Below, one piece after another: positions 45,516-57,753 of a DNA stretch of 64,000 bases. The stretch comes from Sclerotiophoma versabilis (taxonomy: Eukaryota > Ascomycota > Dothideomycetes > Pleosporales > Didymellaceae). Below the pieces are notes generated by a model that worked only from the letters and a program-made list of their open reading frames with translations, searched no databases and was not told where the DNA came from. Numbering within the stretch: the first letter of the stretch is position 1; each line of letters begins with the position of its first letter. The DNA is taken from assembly GCA_012274445.1 (NCBI GenBank), contig JAAROD010000069.1, forward strand, positions 124,001 through 188,000. Direction: 5' to 3'. The position numbers and the translations under genes were made by a program.

Positions 45516-46500
45516 GCTACGCAGCCGTGGTAACGTCCATGACGACTTTTAGTAGCATAGATGGTCGGGCTTTCATTCAGCGCATAAGCAAGGCTTCCTG
45601 GAATGGTGAGGGTCTACAGGTAGGGTGCAGGTTCGCACTATATACATGACTGGCCAACACCGGCTCCTTGTAATGGGAAAATCAATTCGGACATTAATCT
45701 TTACTTGTGAGCAAACATACATCAGTCTCCAATGCGACTCATAAGCCAGCCCGTGATTCGTCTGATCCCTGATAACAATTGGTGGTACGATCTTCAGTCT
45801 TGCCATCACAGACACTCTCGAACCCTTCACATTCCCTCATCAAGCCCACCCTCTCAACACGCGCTCACATTCACGTCACGTCATCCTTCCTCCCTCACCA
45901 CTCCCCTCACCTTCGCCTCTGCCTCCACACCCCTCTACTTATACACCGCATCACAACCGCACACCCCCAATGTACCCCAACACACCATCAACAAGCCCTG
46001 CAGCAGTCCAGGTGCTAGTAGCTTAGAGCGCCTCAACCTACGAGATCCCACTACTTCAAAATTCGGTAAAACCCTTTCTTCTCGCGTCCTTTAGAAGTTA
46101 GCCTGCCCTACTACGAGTAGACTGACTGTATGGAACCACATGTCAGTTTCGGGAAGTGCTGTGAAATCCTCGTACTGGGCAATACCGGTAAGAAGCAGAT
46201 AATGGATGTGTAAGGACGAGATGGAGCAGTTGAGAGAACGATGTGGTAAATGAAGAAGGCGCCTGTGATTGTCAAGAGCGCTGGTTTGTGTGACGGTTGG
46301 TAGGGTCTCAGAGACACTGGGCGATCAGACCACTTACAATGCGAGACGCATATCTTGTGCTCTCCTCGAAGGTTCTGCCAGCATTGAGACTTGCAAGCCT
46401 AGTTAACTTGTCAGCTGCCATCTATGGTCATGACCGCTCCTTGTGTTGTAACTCTGAGAATACTTTTGTCTGAGTAAAATTGGGTATGGAACGATTAGCG
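45516..46500. other. Intergenic region with a possible small spliced gene
   Basis: Mostly CT-rich spacer without long frames. On the minus strand, between about 46421 and 46085, several short natural-looking segments appear in different frames next to a GTAAGT donor (see findings). I could not join them convincingly and do not call a gene. Confidence 0.35.
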
Positions 46501-48391
46501 CTAGACAGTGATAGATGATTCAGGCATTTTGACGAGCCAATTCTCCCAGAATCTAAATCCGTCAAGACTTTGCTCTCGACACAGAGCACCAGCTTCCTCA
46601 GCCATTTCGAGCTCTTCGATCGCGACTCCAACGCTCCAACCAAACTTTTCAGCAGTTTCTTGCGCAGTGATACCTCTGCCGTAGAGCTGCCAGTCCCACG
46701 ATACGTCGAAGTTTGGCGGTTCGCTGTGGAGGCTCTTCAACCATGCAAGCAGACTAGTGATGGTCTTCTCGTCTGTCCGATCGCGACCTTGAACCACTAG
46801 CAGACCACTCTTGAACTTTCGTAAACGGATAGGGAGTTTGAGTGTGTCCCACATCCTCGCTGCTTTCTCGAAATCGGCAGGACTGACGAGCTCCACGCCA
46901 CCTCTTGCACGGTTGAACATTGCCCAAAGGTCAACAAGCGTCATGATGCCACCTCCCCTCCGCAACACTCCTCTAGTGTCGTCGGTAAGCCATTCCGCAA
47001 GATTGCGCGAGAGCTCAGACACGTAGAGCGATTCAGAACCCGAGCCTAGCATATCTTTCGTAGTAACGAGACCCAGCGCAGACGCCGACTGCGATGCTAA
47101 AGCATTGTCTTCCGAATTGCCGTTCGTGCCCAGGTTTGCTTGCTGCGCAAACTGCTCGGCCAGTGCAATGATCTCTTTTGCGGAAGTCATCAGAGCCTCG
47201 AGATCTTCAAAGGCATTACCAATCATAGCTTCGTTGTTTTGTCTTTGTTCAAGCCCACGACGCTCGAGACCGGCGATACCCACCACTCGAGGTCGCTCAA
47301 TCTCTCCTGACGACTTGCCAGACTTGACTGAGTAGCTATCGTCGAATGCGCCAGAGTTGGGTCGAGGCTTCGGTATAGGAGGCGCACTCTGGAGCAGCCA
47401 CTTGCGCTGCACCAGTGCGTTCTTGAGGCGCTCGTAGAAGATCTTCTCGCCGCCACTGCGAAACGATAGTTTGATGCACTCGATGTTGGTAGTCTGTATA
47501 GGTGTGGTCAGGGACGGTCCGGGTGAATCTGCCCTCCGGATATCCGCAACCTGCTCCAACCGTCTGTCTACCGCAGTGGTCAAAGACGCGCCACATATCT
47601 CACAATTTAAAAGCGAAGGGTGGTTTTGGTATGTACAACGTGGGCACGACAACATCCCTCCAGAAGACGTCGAGGCTATGACGCCATTTTTGTTATCCTT
47701 CGGCGGAGCAGCAGGGGCTGGTCTATTCGAAATAGCCGCTATAGCTGCCTTCACCACATGCATAGTTGGTGGTTTGATACCGCACGCTAGGCATGGTGGT
47801 ATCGGTGTACGTGACGCGAGCGCAGGATCAAAGTTCGACGGTACTGGGTTTGAGAAGGAGCATATAGGGCAGACCCATGATGCGCTTATGGACGGTGCCG
47901 GTGCCGGGCTGTTTCGTCGTTCTGGTGAACCAGATGAGGGGCTCTGCGCAACAGACGCGGACAGACCGCGTGATAATTGACTGGCGGGCTTGGGGAAGAG
48001 AGTGATTTTGGGAGAGGATTTGAGGAAGCCAGCCTAGTATACATGTTAGTTGCTGCTGTCGCGTGCTCTACACGCGCACCGACACCGGACACATACATAG
48101 AACTCTGGCTTCTCGACATCCTTTAGAAAGATGGCGACTGAATTCTTGCGCGGTTCGGCATGGTCAACATAGCACACGCGATGTGAGGTCAAATAGGCCT
48201 GGCCATTCTGGTACTGTGGGATCTTGAATTTGCTGCGAGTGAGGCGTCAGCTGCATAGAACAAGCTGCAGGGCACCTGGTATACACATACCCCTCATACA
48301 ATCCCACGGCATCTTGCACGAACAGTAACGTCTCCTCTGGCAAGAGCGACGGGCGCAAAGCGGTAGTCAGGTCAAGCTGGTGCAGGAACAT
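46501..48391 (-). CDS. VPS36: Vps36, ESCRT-II subunit with GLUE domain and two NZF fingers
   Basis: Three exons, 48291-48391, 48097-48232 and 46501-48033, with introns of 58 and 63 bases, give about 589 residues. The GLUE domain starts at the N-terminus (LLPEETLLFVQDAVGLYEG, then YLTSHRVCYVD). As in yeast, it is interrupted by two Npl4-type zinc fingers: WVCPICSFSN with CLACG (about 132-165) and LSCPRCTYQN with CEICG (about 208-232). The second GLUE half (IKLSFRSGGEKIFYERL) follows. The winged-helix EAP45 domains occupy about 310-580. Vps36 binds ubiquitin and PI3P and recruits ESCRT-II to endosomes, the pathway in which Bro1 (4.7 kb) acts later. Confidence 0.94.
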
Positions 48392-48678
48392 TCAGGCCAT
48401 TCATGGGGATGGAATAATGGCCATGGCAACCTGGAGGGGCGCAACTCGCGCATCCAACAGGCCCTCTATCGTCATTCGAGAAGGCGCTAGGCCAAAGACA
48501 GACTGGCTGCTGCCAAGGATGGACTGCTGATCCACTTTGTCGCTTCACTGACCTCCACACACCCTCAAGGACTCGACATCTCATCCGTCTTTGTGCGGGC
48601 CTTGACGACGCTTCACTGCTGTAAACCACTCACATACTAGTCACACACATTTGTTATATCTTGTCTGCATCTCCCCAT
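48392..48678. promoter_or_regulatory. Bidirectional promoter, VPS36 and Thp3-type gene
   Basis: About 290 bases lie between divergent start codons. No coding signal was seen. Confidence 0.45.
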
Positions 48679-50322
48679 ATGATGATGCCCACCGCCACCC
48701 CTGCGTGGAGCCAGCCCATGCAGCCACCCGCCTACAATGCGGTCCAACCACGAACCACCCTTCAGCCTGCGCCTGCCTCAGTACGTCTCTATGTCCACCA
48801 GAAAGACACACCTCAGGCTAACATACTGCCACAGGCAAGCGTGATTTCTGCTGCCAGCAAGCCGAAGAAGGTCGAGTGGCCCCCCGCGGTGCGCGATTAT
48901 GTCCGTCGTGCCTTCGATCCTGAAAGTGCCATCGCCGGCGTTTCAAGCCAAGAGATGCAAATAAAACTGAAAGAGACCATCAGTTATTACGCCGAACGAA
49001 ATATGCAAGACTCGATCGACTGGACCAAATACCCCTTGCCTCAGGAGCTTATTCAAGAGGAGCGAAGGAAAGCCGCACTGATGTCGCCTACGAATAATGG
49101 CTTTGCGAACGGTCTCTCTTCTCTTCATCTCAACGGCACAAATGCACAAACTAACCCATCTCCATCGACACTAAAGAAACGCAAGTCGCAAGACTCAGAT
49201 GAACTTGCTCAGCAAACACACGCAACTCTTCCACCCTGGCGTAGAACTAACCTAGAATCACGTATGACTTTCGCCGAGGGACCTAATGAGAAGCGCCAAA
49301 AGAAGAACGCCGCATCTGACGCCTCAAGTAAGTTAGAACAAGCGGAACTGGAAAAGCGACGACAACGATTCAACCTTGGCAAGTCCGGCAACAACAAGAC
49401 ATCACCATGGGGAGCTTCAGCAAAGGATGAGGACGAGATGCCTACTGGCCCTGTCGTCGGTACCAATATGGCGCTTGAGAAGAGCTATTTCCGTCTGACC
49501 GCACCGCCAAAAGCTGAGACCGTCCGACCTTTGCCTGTTCTTGAGAAGACTCTGGCGATGCTCATCAAGAAGTGGAGAGCCGAGAAGAACTACAACTACA
49601 TCTGCAATCAGTTCAAGTCCCTTCGTCAGGATCTGACTGTGCAGCATATCAAGAACGCTTTTACCGTAAAGGTCTACGAGACCCATGCCCGGATATCATT
49701 AGAGAAGGGGGACACGGGTGAGTATAATCAGTGTCAGACACAGCTGAAGGCGTTGTACGCGCTAAACCTTGGCGGCAACCCGGCCGAGTTCAAGGCCTAC
49801 CGCATTCTTTACTTTGTATATACGTGCAACAAGACCGACATGAACGACATGTTGGCAGAATTAACCCCAGCAGACAAGACTCACGTATGGATCAAGCACG
49901 CTCTCGACGTCCGCTCGGCGTTGGCCCTTGGCAACTACCATAGGTTCTTCAGACTGTACCTTGAGGCACAGAACTTGGGTGGCTACTTGATGGACCTGTT
50001 CATCGAGCGTGAGCGACTCGCTGCTCTCGCTAACATGTCTAGAGCGTGAGTGCAAACATGGTTCTCATTCTGTAAGAAGTTGCTGACACGCCACAGTTAC
50101 ATTAGTATTACCCTGCGCTTCCTGACTGATGAGCTGGCTTTCGACAACGATGAAGCATGTCGTGAATTCGTCGAGTCGCATGGCGCGCAAAACATTATCG
50201 AAGAGAAGCCGGACGACAAGACCGGCAAGCAGTACCGAGTGAAGATTCGCGAGGCTGCAGCGCATTTCGAGCAACTTCGCGCCGGTGCATTCAGCAGAGT
50301 AGACATCAAGGGCCAGATATGA
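48679..50322 (+). CDS. SAC3/GANP-family protein, Thp3/LENG8 type
   Basis: Three exons, 48679-48780, 48835-50045 and 50097-50322, give about 512 residues. The first intron has a GTACGT donor, a GCTAAC branch site and an ACAG acceptor. It is 54 bases and contains no stop, so unspliced mRNA would simply gain 18 residues. The N-terminal half is polar. From about residue 300 the SAC3/GANP domain runs through RQDLTVQHIKNAFTVKVYETHARISLE, EYNQCQTQLKALY and NYHRFFRLYLEAQNLGGYL, ending in a winged-helix segment (SITLRFLTDELAF). The order matches Thp3 of yeast and LENG8 of animals, linked to transcription elongation and splicing, rather than Sac3 of TREX-2. The first in-frame ATG at 48679 was taken as the start. 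Confidence 0.85.
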
Positions 50323-52129
50323 GTTTTGGTACCCACGATGGCGACACCAATAATGTCGGTTGCAGCGTGTAGTCTTTCCCAAGCCGCGCATGCGTCATTC
50401 TAAATTTCTTTTCGAAGTCCTGCGCCTCACTCTCACGTCACTATGGATCTGTCCGCCCAGGGCACCGTCTCAAACAGCCATGTCCCGGCTTGAAATGTTT
50501 CCTGGTGTCAGTTGACCGGAACGCGGGGTATCCGCTCATGCGTTGGATGCAGCGAACTTTCTAGTCATTTTCCATACGTTGGACGTCTCAAACATGGTTC
50601 GCGAGCGCCAAGCTCGGTTGCTCGTTTTGTCGGTATCATCCAGATTGCTCTGTGTGCAGAAGCAAAAGCAGCAGTGGATTCGGAAAGAGTGGCATACCGG
50701 GGGGTTTAGATTTATGCAAAATTGGAGCGCAACGAGGGTAAAGGGACAGGGTTGAGCGGCACTGTCGTGGTGCCTGCTTTAGCCTCAAGATGTCCGACGC
50801 CACCACGTGGTTAACGCAGATGGGCATTGGTGCATTTTGACGGCGTGTTCCGCCTCGGCGGTATCATGGAGCGATAATGTCGGGAGCGGTATTGTATTTG
50901 TTGTTGAAGGAGACTCGACCAGCATGGTTTCGAGGTCTGCGCGGCAATGGGTGCTCGAGGGGTGTTGGGTTGTGGCTGGGTCCGAGGCGCTGGGGCAGGA
51001 CCAATGAAGTGGGCAGAGTGGAGGTTGGGAACGTGATTGGCATGCAAGGGTTGGTTGGTGGCGTTTGGCGCTGGGCCTACCCACGGCGAGGCTCGAGGGC
51101 GTCTACGATAGTGTGCAATACATTGGATTCCACCTTCTCGATGAGACTTGCAGCGCGTGTAGCAACGGCGACGGTAGCACAGTGGTACGGTTGTTACGGG
51201 CAAGTGTTGGGTAGCAGGCACGAAAGCGGCAGGCTCAGCGATGTGTCACAATCGGAGCTTGCCGGCATCCCCCCGCTCACGAGGGAATGAAACAGCATGC
51301 ATGTGGAGCGATGTTGAATTGGCCGTGTTCTGGGTCGCGGTGCAATGACGGACGACCAGCAGGTGGAAGAAGCAGACAACGAGTGTTCGCAGTGCAGCGG
51401 GCGGGCAGCATGTGATAGGCTGCTAGCGCAGTGGGCAGCTGCAGGCTGATGGCACCGGATGCAGGTCCGTCGGCCGGCTCTGTCAAGACGGCGTAGGCTT
51501 GCAGTAGTCGATGGAGGAGACGACGTCCCCACGGGCTGGGCGTGGTTTGCAGCGAGCAGAATGGGCAGCGCACGGCCAGAGGGTGTCGTCACAGAGCGAG
51601 TCGCGTCGCCGGGGGCCCGCGGTGATCTCCCAGGGCTCCAAGGGCTGCGACGAGCAACTGCCGGGAGTCTCCAGGGCCAGGGTCGGAATCGGCCCCCTTT
51701 GCGCAGCCAGCGGGCGGCGGGCAGCCCTGGACGGCGGGCAGCCAGGATCCTTGCCTTGCAGCGGCTGCTCATTTCTGGCTTCTGCTGCCGGGTCCTGCGC
51801 TCATCAAGCGACGACATCTCGCCTTGGCCGCGGTTGGGCCAGACAGTCTCGCATACTTTGCCCACGACGCCGCCGCCGCCGCCGCTCAGCAGGCGCTGCT
51901 GCTCATTCCACCACCCCCGTCCCCGCACACGCCAGCCTGCCGGTGCCCACGATCGCCCGCCGCCGCTCGCTGCTGCCCCAAGGCCCGCCTCTCGCCTCTG
52001 GCCTCTGGCCTCTCGCCTCTCGCATCTCGCAGCCCGCAGCCCACAGCTCGCACCTCGACACAGGCTTGCGGTGCCGTGCGCGCAGACTGAACGCCCACCG
52101 CCGTTGTGCCCCCGCCGCACCTGCCCGCC
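50323..52129. other. Long GC-rich intergenic region upstream of BEM1
   Basis: No supported gene in 1.8 kb. From about 51500 it becomes GC-rich and CT/CG-skewed with long shadow frames on both strands. These have simple Arg/Ala/Pro/Gly composition and no motifs. It is presumably the BEM1 promoter and a long leader. Confidence 0.5.
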
Positions 52130-52349
52130 ATGAAGGTACGCCGTCGCGCCGCCGCGCCCGCTCGAGTCGCAGCCCGGCCTGCCTGTGTGCGCATGCGCTA
52201 ACACCACCTGCGCAGTTCCGCCGGTCGATGAAGGGGGAGAAGGAGGCCCATCGCCCGCACCACATCTCCATCCCCGCCAAGGATGCGATAGCCATCGTGC
52301 CGCCCAAGAAGGTGCGTTCCCACCGCCCGCTGCCCTCCCCTTCACCGTG

Positions 52350-52402
<53 letters not shown>

Positions 52403-54349
52403 GCCTGTGCCCGTGCCTGTGCCCGTGCCTCTGCCTCTGCCTCTGCCTCTGCCTCTGCCTCTGCTTCTGCTTCTGCGCGCCGCCCCAGCGACCAGGCGCG
52501 CCCATACACACCCCACCCCGGCGTCCCAAACAGGCAGCACGCGCGCGAAGCTAACCGGCGATCCAATTTCACAGGTCATAAAAGCCCTCTACGACTACAG
52601 CGCCGCCGACCCGAACCAGCTCAGCTTCTCCCAGGGCGACTTCCTGCACGTCGTCAACCGCGAAAACGACGCGGACTGGTACGAGGCCTGCAATCCCCTG
52701 CACGGCTCCCGCGGCCTCGTCCCCGTCTCCTACTTCGAGGGCGTCGGCAAGACAGTGCGCGACAGCGCCAGCTCTGCGTCTGCACCCCGCCAGTCCGCCC
52801 AGACCCAACCACACGACTCTGGCTACCAGGAGCCGCTGCGAGGCATAGCCAGCCCCAACCCACCCCACCCCGCACCCATGGCCCAGCACGCCATGGGCCA
52901 CCAGACCCGCATGTCGCAGTCGGGAAAGACAGGCGCCATGGTCTACGGCATCGTCATGTACGACTTCAAGGCCGAGCGGCCCGACGAGCTGGACGCAAAG
53001 GAGGGCGAGGCCATCATCGTCATTGCACAGTCGAACCCCGAGTGGTTCGTTGCGAAGCCCATCACACGACTGGGCGGCCCGGGCCTGATCCCCGTGTCGT
53101 TCATCGAGATCCGCGACATGACAACCGGCCAGGCAGTGCCAGACGCCCAGCACGCTGTCGCAGCAGCAGGCGTGCCAAAGGTCGAGGAGTGGAAGAGGAT
53201 GGCTGCAGACTACAAGAACGGCAGCATACCGCTCGGCAAGCTGCAGGACAACACCCAGCAGTCGTTGCAGGCTGGCATGGACCGCATGAGTCTCGGCGGA
53301 CGAAGCCAGACCCAAGGCAGGAACGGCTCGGTAAGTCGACTTGCTCTGTTATGCTCTACCATGCTCATATCCATCTAACCCCCATCCAGCTCTCTCACTC
53401 ACGCTCTGGCTCCCTTGCCATGCAGGGAGGTCAAGGCCGCCCGGATCAGCTCTTTGCCCCTGTCAAGGCCTGCGTCCCGCGATACTGCTTTGCCGATGAC
53501 ATCTTCTGGTTCATCATCGAGTGTCAAATGGAAGACGGCAGGCACTGGGAGCTACAGCGCTTGTACCAGGATTTCTATGACCTGCAGATCCAGCTCATCG
53601 CCACATACCCCGTCGAAGCTGGCACGAGTGGTCAAGGAGAGCGCACATTACCCTTCATGCCCGGGCCCGTTACCTACGTCACCGACAACATCTCCAACGG
53701 CCGCCGTGCAAATCTCGACGAGTACATTAAAAACTTGCTCCAACTGGGCCCGCACATTACCCACGGCCAGCTTGTGAAGGGCTTCTTCGCGCCGAGACAG
53801 GGCGATTACGAGATCGACCCAGACATTCAGGCCCAGGACGACTACAGGTTGTCACAGCAGTCTGGACAGTCCTCAAACCACTCTCACGGTGGATCCACAA
53901 GCAGACAGTCGTCTGCCGATCAACTGCAGGCTACCACCCCAGTCACACCTTATTCGACCGGATCCTATGGCGCTCACCAGCGCGGTCAGTCATCAGCCTC
54001 GCAGGTATACTCGTCGTCGCTCAACCCTCCACCAATGAACCACCAGCACTCGTCCGCTTCAACCGCAACCACCACCGGCACATCATCAGCCCTTAAGATC
54101 AAGGTCTGGTTCGAGGAGGACAACTGTGTCGTCATTCGCATGCCGGTATCTCTTCGCTTTCCCGACCTGTACAACAAGTTGAGGGAGAGAAGACGACTAG
54201 AGAGGCCCAACGAGCCTGACGAAGATCTGATTGTGGAATACAGAGATGAGATGGAGGGCACATTTTTCCCCATCGAAAACGACGAGGACCTGCAGATTGC
54301 GGTCGAGAGAAATCCAAAGCTGACCCTGAGCGTCACAACGGCAAGGTGA
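52130..54349 (+). CDS. BEM1: Bem1/Scd2 polarity scaffold (two SH3, PX, PB1)
   Basis: Four exons, 52130-52135, 52216-52311, 52575-53330 and 53390-54349, give about 605 residues. Exon 1 is only two codons (ATG AAG), and the join yields MKFRRSMKGEK, the usual Bem1 opening. SH3-1 is at about 35-95 (ALYDYSAADPNQLSFSQGD, DWYEA), SH3-2 at about 156-215 (GIVMYDFKAERPDELD, EWFVAKPI), PX at about 311-418 (RYCFADDIFWFIIE, LQRLYQDFYDLQ) and PB1 at about 520-603 (LKIKVWFEEDNCVVIRMP). Bem1 holds the Cdc42 exchange factor and PAK kinase together at sites of polar growth. The second intron (263 bases) is unusually long and filled with a hexamer repeat. Confidence 0.95.
52345..52476. repeat. Hexanucleotide repeat in BEM1 intron 2
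   Basis: Twenty-two consecutive 6-base units in three blocks: CTGTGC with interspersed CCGTGC, then six CTCTGC, then two TTCTGC. The array is pyrimidine/G-rich and lies wholly inside the 263-base intron. Read without splicing it is open and would encode Pro-Val and then Pro-Leu dipeptide repeats. Confidence 0.95.
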
Positions 54350-55527
54350 TGGCTAAGACATCTTTGGTGAGAGCTATTTCCTTCCTTCTTGCGATGTCGC
54401 TACTTTGGCGGTCATCTTTTACTTGTTTACATGCTTCACGATCGATACCTCTCTGCTTTGGGCGGTGCTTGCACATCACGGACAGGCGTTCAGCGAAGTA
54501 CTTTGGCGTTGCGGCTGCACGATTCCCACTTGTCGCGGTTTCTGGTGTTCACATTATCCCTATCTGGGTTGTTGGGTGCATAAGCTGGTTGGTCCACGTT
54601 CTTCATAAAAACACGGGCTGGATGATGGGCTTGTGTAGATGGGCGCTTGGCGTAAGCCCAAGCGAGGAAATGCAGAGCAATTTGACAGATGAGATGAGAG
54701 ATGTGCGTACTCTGTGTGTCGCTTGTGCCATGTCCATGTGATGAGTTATTGTTACTAGAATGGGAAATGTTGATGTTGAAGGGTCACCCTTAGTCTCCAT
54801 GAGAACTTCTTCAACGCCAGAGCCCCCGACTTTTCAGCTCCACGTCCTCCTACTTTGGACAATGAACGTCTGCAAAGTTCTCTTCCAACTCCACACAGCC
54901 CACAAGGAGAACCACAGCAATGTACAATCCGGCCTTGTGAAGAGCAGGGTAGTCGGCTGGTGATCGGTTCTCTGGGTGGCTTGTATTGCCTGACACGATG
55001 GCTCTGTGGCTTACACAGGTATGCCGTAAAGACTAAATGCTCACAACGCTCTAGCGCTCGGAGAACATGCCGTCAACGCTCGGGGTCTGGCAAGTCAAAC
55101 GCGTCGTGTTGGACCACGACCGCAGATCTCGGGCAGATCCCGCCATACTCTAATGAGCATAGGCTGCAGGCCTCGGCGATTGCGGAGCTTCGAGTGAGCA
55201 TCAGCGACAGGTGGTCACGCTCGCCATCACTCGCATTCAACGCGCCTTCGCCTGACGTTATCCACCGCGCGTGCCTTCGTTCACCGCCCGCTGCTGCCCC
55301 GCACATGATACAGTCAATTAGGACATAGCATTCAAAACTCCACAGTGGCTACCTCACGCTTAACCAAGCTCGTCCTTGCGTCCTTCGCTCTCTTCATCTC
55401 TCTAACCGCCATCCTGTCTTCACTCCGACTCGCCGGGCGCACCCCCTCCTTCCTGAGCCATATAAAGCCAGGTCCCCTCCGTAATCCGCTCTACACCCAA
55501 CCGTATCGCCCTCTCACCAATTCCACC
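54350..55527. other. Intergenic region and open 5' extension of the M3 peptidase
   Basis: 54350-55344 shows no gene. 55345-55527 is in frame with the downstream peptidase and encodes a membrane-like stretch without any ATG (see findings). Confidence 0.5.
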
Positions 55528-57753
55528 ATGGCACCCGCACAATACAAGAAGCCACCCCAGCTGCCACCCAAGTTCACTGCCACCAAGGAGAGCTTGCTGG
55601 CAGATACAAAGAGGCTCATTGAAAGATCGCGAAGCGTCCAGGATGCTGTTGTCAAGGCAGACGAGGCAACCTTCGCAAAGGCCCTGCTTCCCATCGCCTA
55701 CGATGACAACAAGATGGCCATTGAGTCGCACATCATTGGTTTCTACAATGCCGTATCTACGAGCAAGGAGCTCCGCGATGCGTCGAGCGAGGCAGAGCAG
55801 CTGCTCGACGACTTTGGCATCGAGTCATCTATGCGCGAGGATGTCTTCCAGCTGGTCGACAAGGTGCTGAAGGCAAAGGAGAAGCTGGACCCGGAGTCGC
55901 AGCGTCTGCTGGAGAAGGACCACAAATCCTTCATCCGCAATGGTCTGAACGTTCCTGCTGGCGAGAAGCGCGACAGGTTCAAGGCGATCAAGCAGCGTCT
56001 CAGCACCATTGGCATTCAGTTCTCGAAGAATTTGAACGAGGAGAACGGAGGGATTTGGTTCACACCTGAGGAGCTGCACGGCGTACCGGAGGATGTCTTG
56101 TCTGGCCTGAAGAAGGGCGAGGGCGAGAACGAGGGCAAGCTCTGGCTCACCTTCAAATACCCTGACCTCTTCCCAACTCTGAAGTACGCTACCAACGCCG
56201 AGACACGGAAGAAGGTCTTCGTCGAGAACGAGAACAAGTGCAACGAAAACGTCGAGCTCTTCCGCGAGGCCATCCTTCTCCGTGACGAGGCTGCCCGCAT
56301 CCTAGGATACAAAAACCACGCTGAGTTCAGGATAGAAGACAAGATGGCAAAGACACCCAAAACGGTTGATGACTTCCTTGGCGATCTGCGTACACGTCTT
56401 GCCCCAGGTGGTAAGAAGGAGATTGAAGCCTTGATGGAGCTGAAGAAGAATGATGTCAAGGAGCAGGGTCTGACCGGCGAGCTTGCCGAGAAGTACTTTC
56501 TTTGGGATCACAGGTACTACGATCGCCTGATGCTGGAGAAGGACTTCCAGCTTGACCACCAAGTCATCGCCGAGTACTTCCCTCTCCAGACCACCATCCA
56601 GGGCATGCTGAAGATCTTTGAGGAGCTCTTTGGCCTGGTCTTCGTTGAGATTGTTGGCGAGGAGAGGACTGCTTTGGCAGATGGCGGCAAGGCAGAGGAC
56701 ATTGTTTGGCACCCAGAGGTCCAGGTCTTCAGTGTTTGGGATGACGAGGGAGAGGGCGCTGGCTTCGTTGGATACCTCTACCTCGATCTCTTCCCTCGTG
56801 ACGGCAAGTATGGACACGCCGCCAACTTCAACTTACAACCTGGGTACATAGATGAGAACGGCAACCGAAGGTACCCTGCGACTGCTCTCGTTTGCAACTT
56901 CTCCAAGCCGACCCCAAAGAAGCCTTCTCTCCTGAAGCACGACGAGGTTGTGACTCTGTTCCATGAGCTTGGTCACGGTATCCATGACCTTGTCTCTCGC
57001 ACGACCTACTCTCGCTTCCACGGCACCAACACAGTCCGTGACTTTGTCGAGGCTCCGTCGCAGATGCTGGAGAATTGGTGCTGGACGCCGTCTCAGCTCC
57101 GCTCCCTGTCACACCACTACTCTCACCTCTCGCCTGAGTATGAGCAGGCCTATCTTGAGTCATCTGGTACCGATAAGAAGCCCTCAGACGAGCGCATCCC
57201 CAACTCTCTTATCAGCAAGCTCATCAACACCAAGCACGTCAACGATGCCCTATTCAATCTGAGGCAGTTGCACTTCGGCACTTTCGATATGGCCATTCAC
57301 GAGCCCAGCAGCCACGAGGAGGTCGAGAAGCTGGACATTACACAGCTGTACAACAGCCTCCGCCAGGATATTTCTCAGCTTGACGGCCCTGAGGCTCTAA
57401 GCGGCGACAAGAAGGGCGACTGGCACTGGGGCAACGGCCAAGCTACCTTTGGCCATTTGATCGGCGGCTATGACGCCGGGTAAGTCACAACACCACACAA
57501 GACACGCATGCTTCGAGCATCTCCACTAACTCGACGCAGCTACTACGGCTACCTCTCCTCCCAAGTGTACTCAACCGACATGTTCTACTCGGTCTTCAAG
57601 GACGACCCCATGAACGCCAAACAGGGCCGGAGGTACAGACACACTGTGCTCGAGCGTGGCGGCTCAATGGAGGAGATGGACATTCTCGAGGAGTTTCTGG
57701 GCAGGAAACCAAGCACCGAGGCCTTTTATAAGGAACTCGGCATCTCCAAATAG
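55528..57753 (+). CDS. M3 family oligopeptidase (thimet/saccharolysin type)
   Basis: Two exons, 55528-57479 and 57540-57753, with a 60-base intron, give 721 residues from the first ATG. The length and order fit saccharolysin (Prd1)/thimet oligopeptidase. The zinc motif HEXXH is in TLFHELGHGIHDL (His about 479), with the third ligand Glu in FVEAPSQMLENW. The substrate loop HFGTFDMAIH and the C-terminal YYGYLSSQVYSTDMF, with its substrate-binding Tyr residues, are present. The enzyme cleaves short peptides of about 6-17 residues in the cytosol or intermembrane space. The frame is open for another 61 codons upstream, including a hydrophobic segment, but without ATG. The true N-terminus may therefore be longer. 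Confidence 0.93.

Noticed and set aside
52445..52476. Hexamer array considered as a CRISPR-like or centromeric repeat
   Set aside because: Contiguous units without spacers, inside an intron: a simple microsatellite.
51194..52579. Long minus-strand open frame (461 codons) opposite the BEM1 promoter and intron 2
   Set aside because: It consists of simple Arg/Gly/Thr-Gly runs created by the GC-rich region and the hexamer repeat. It has no motifs and overlaps the well-supported 5' exons of BEM1.
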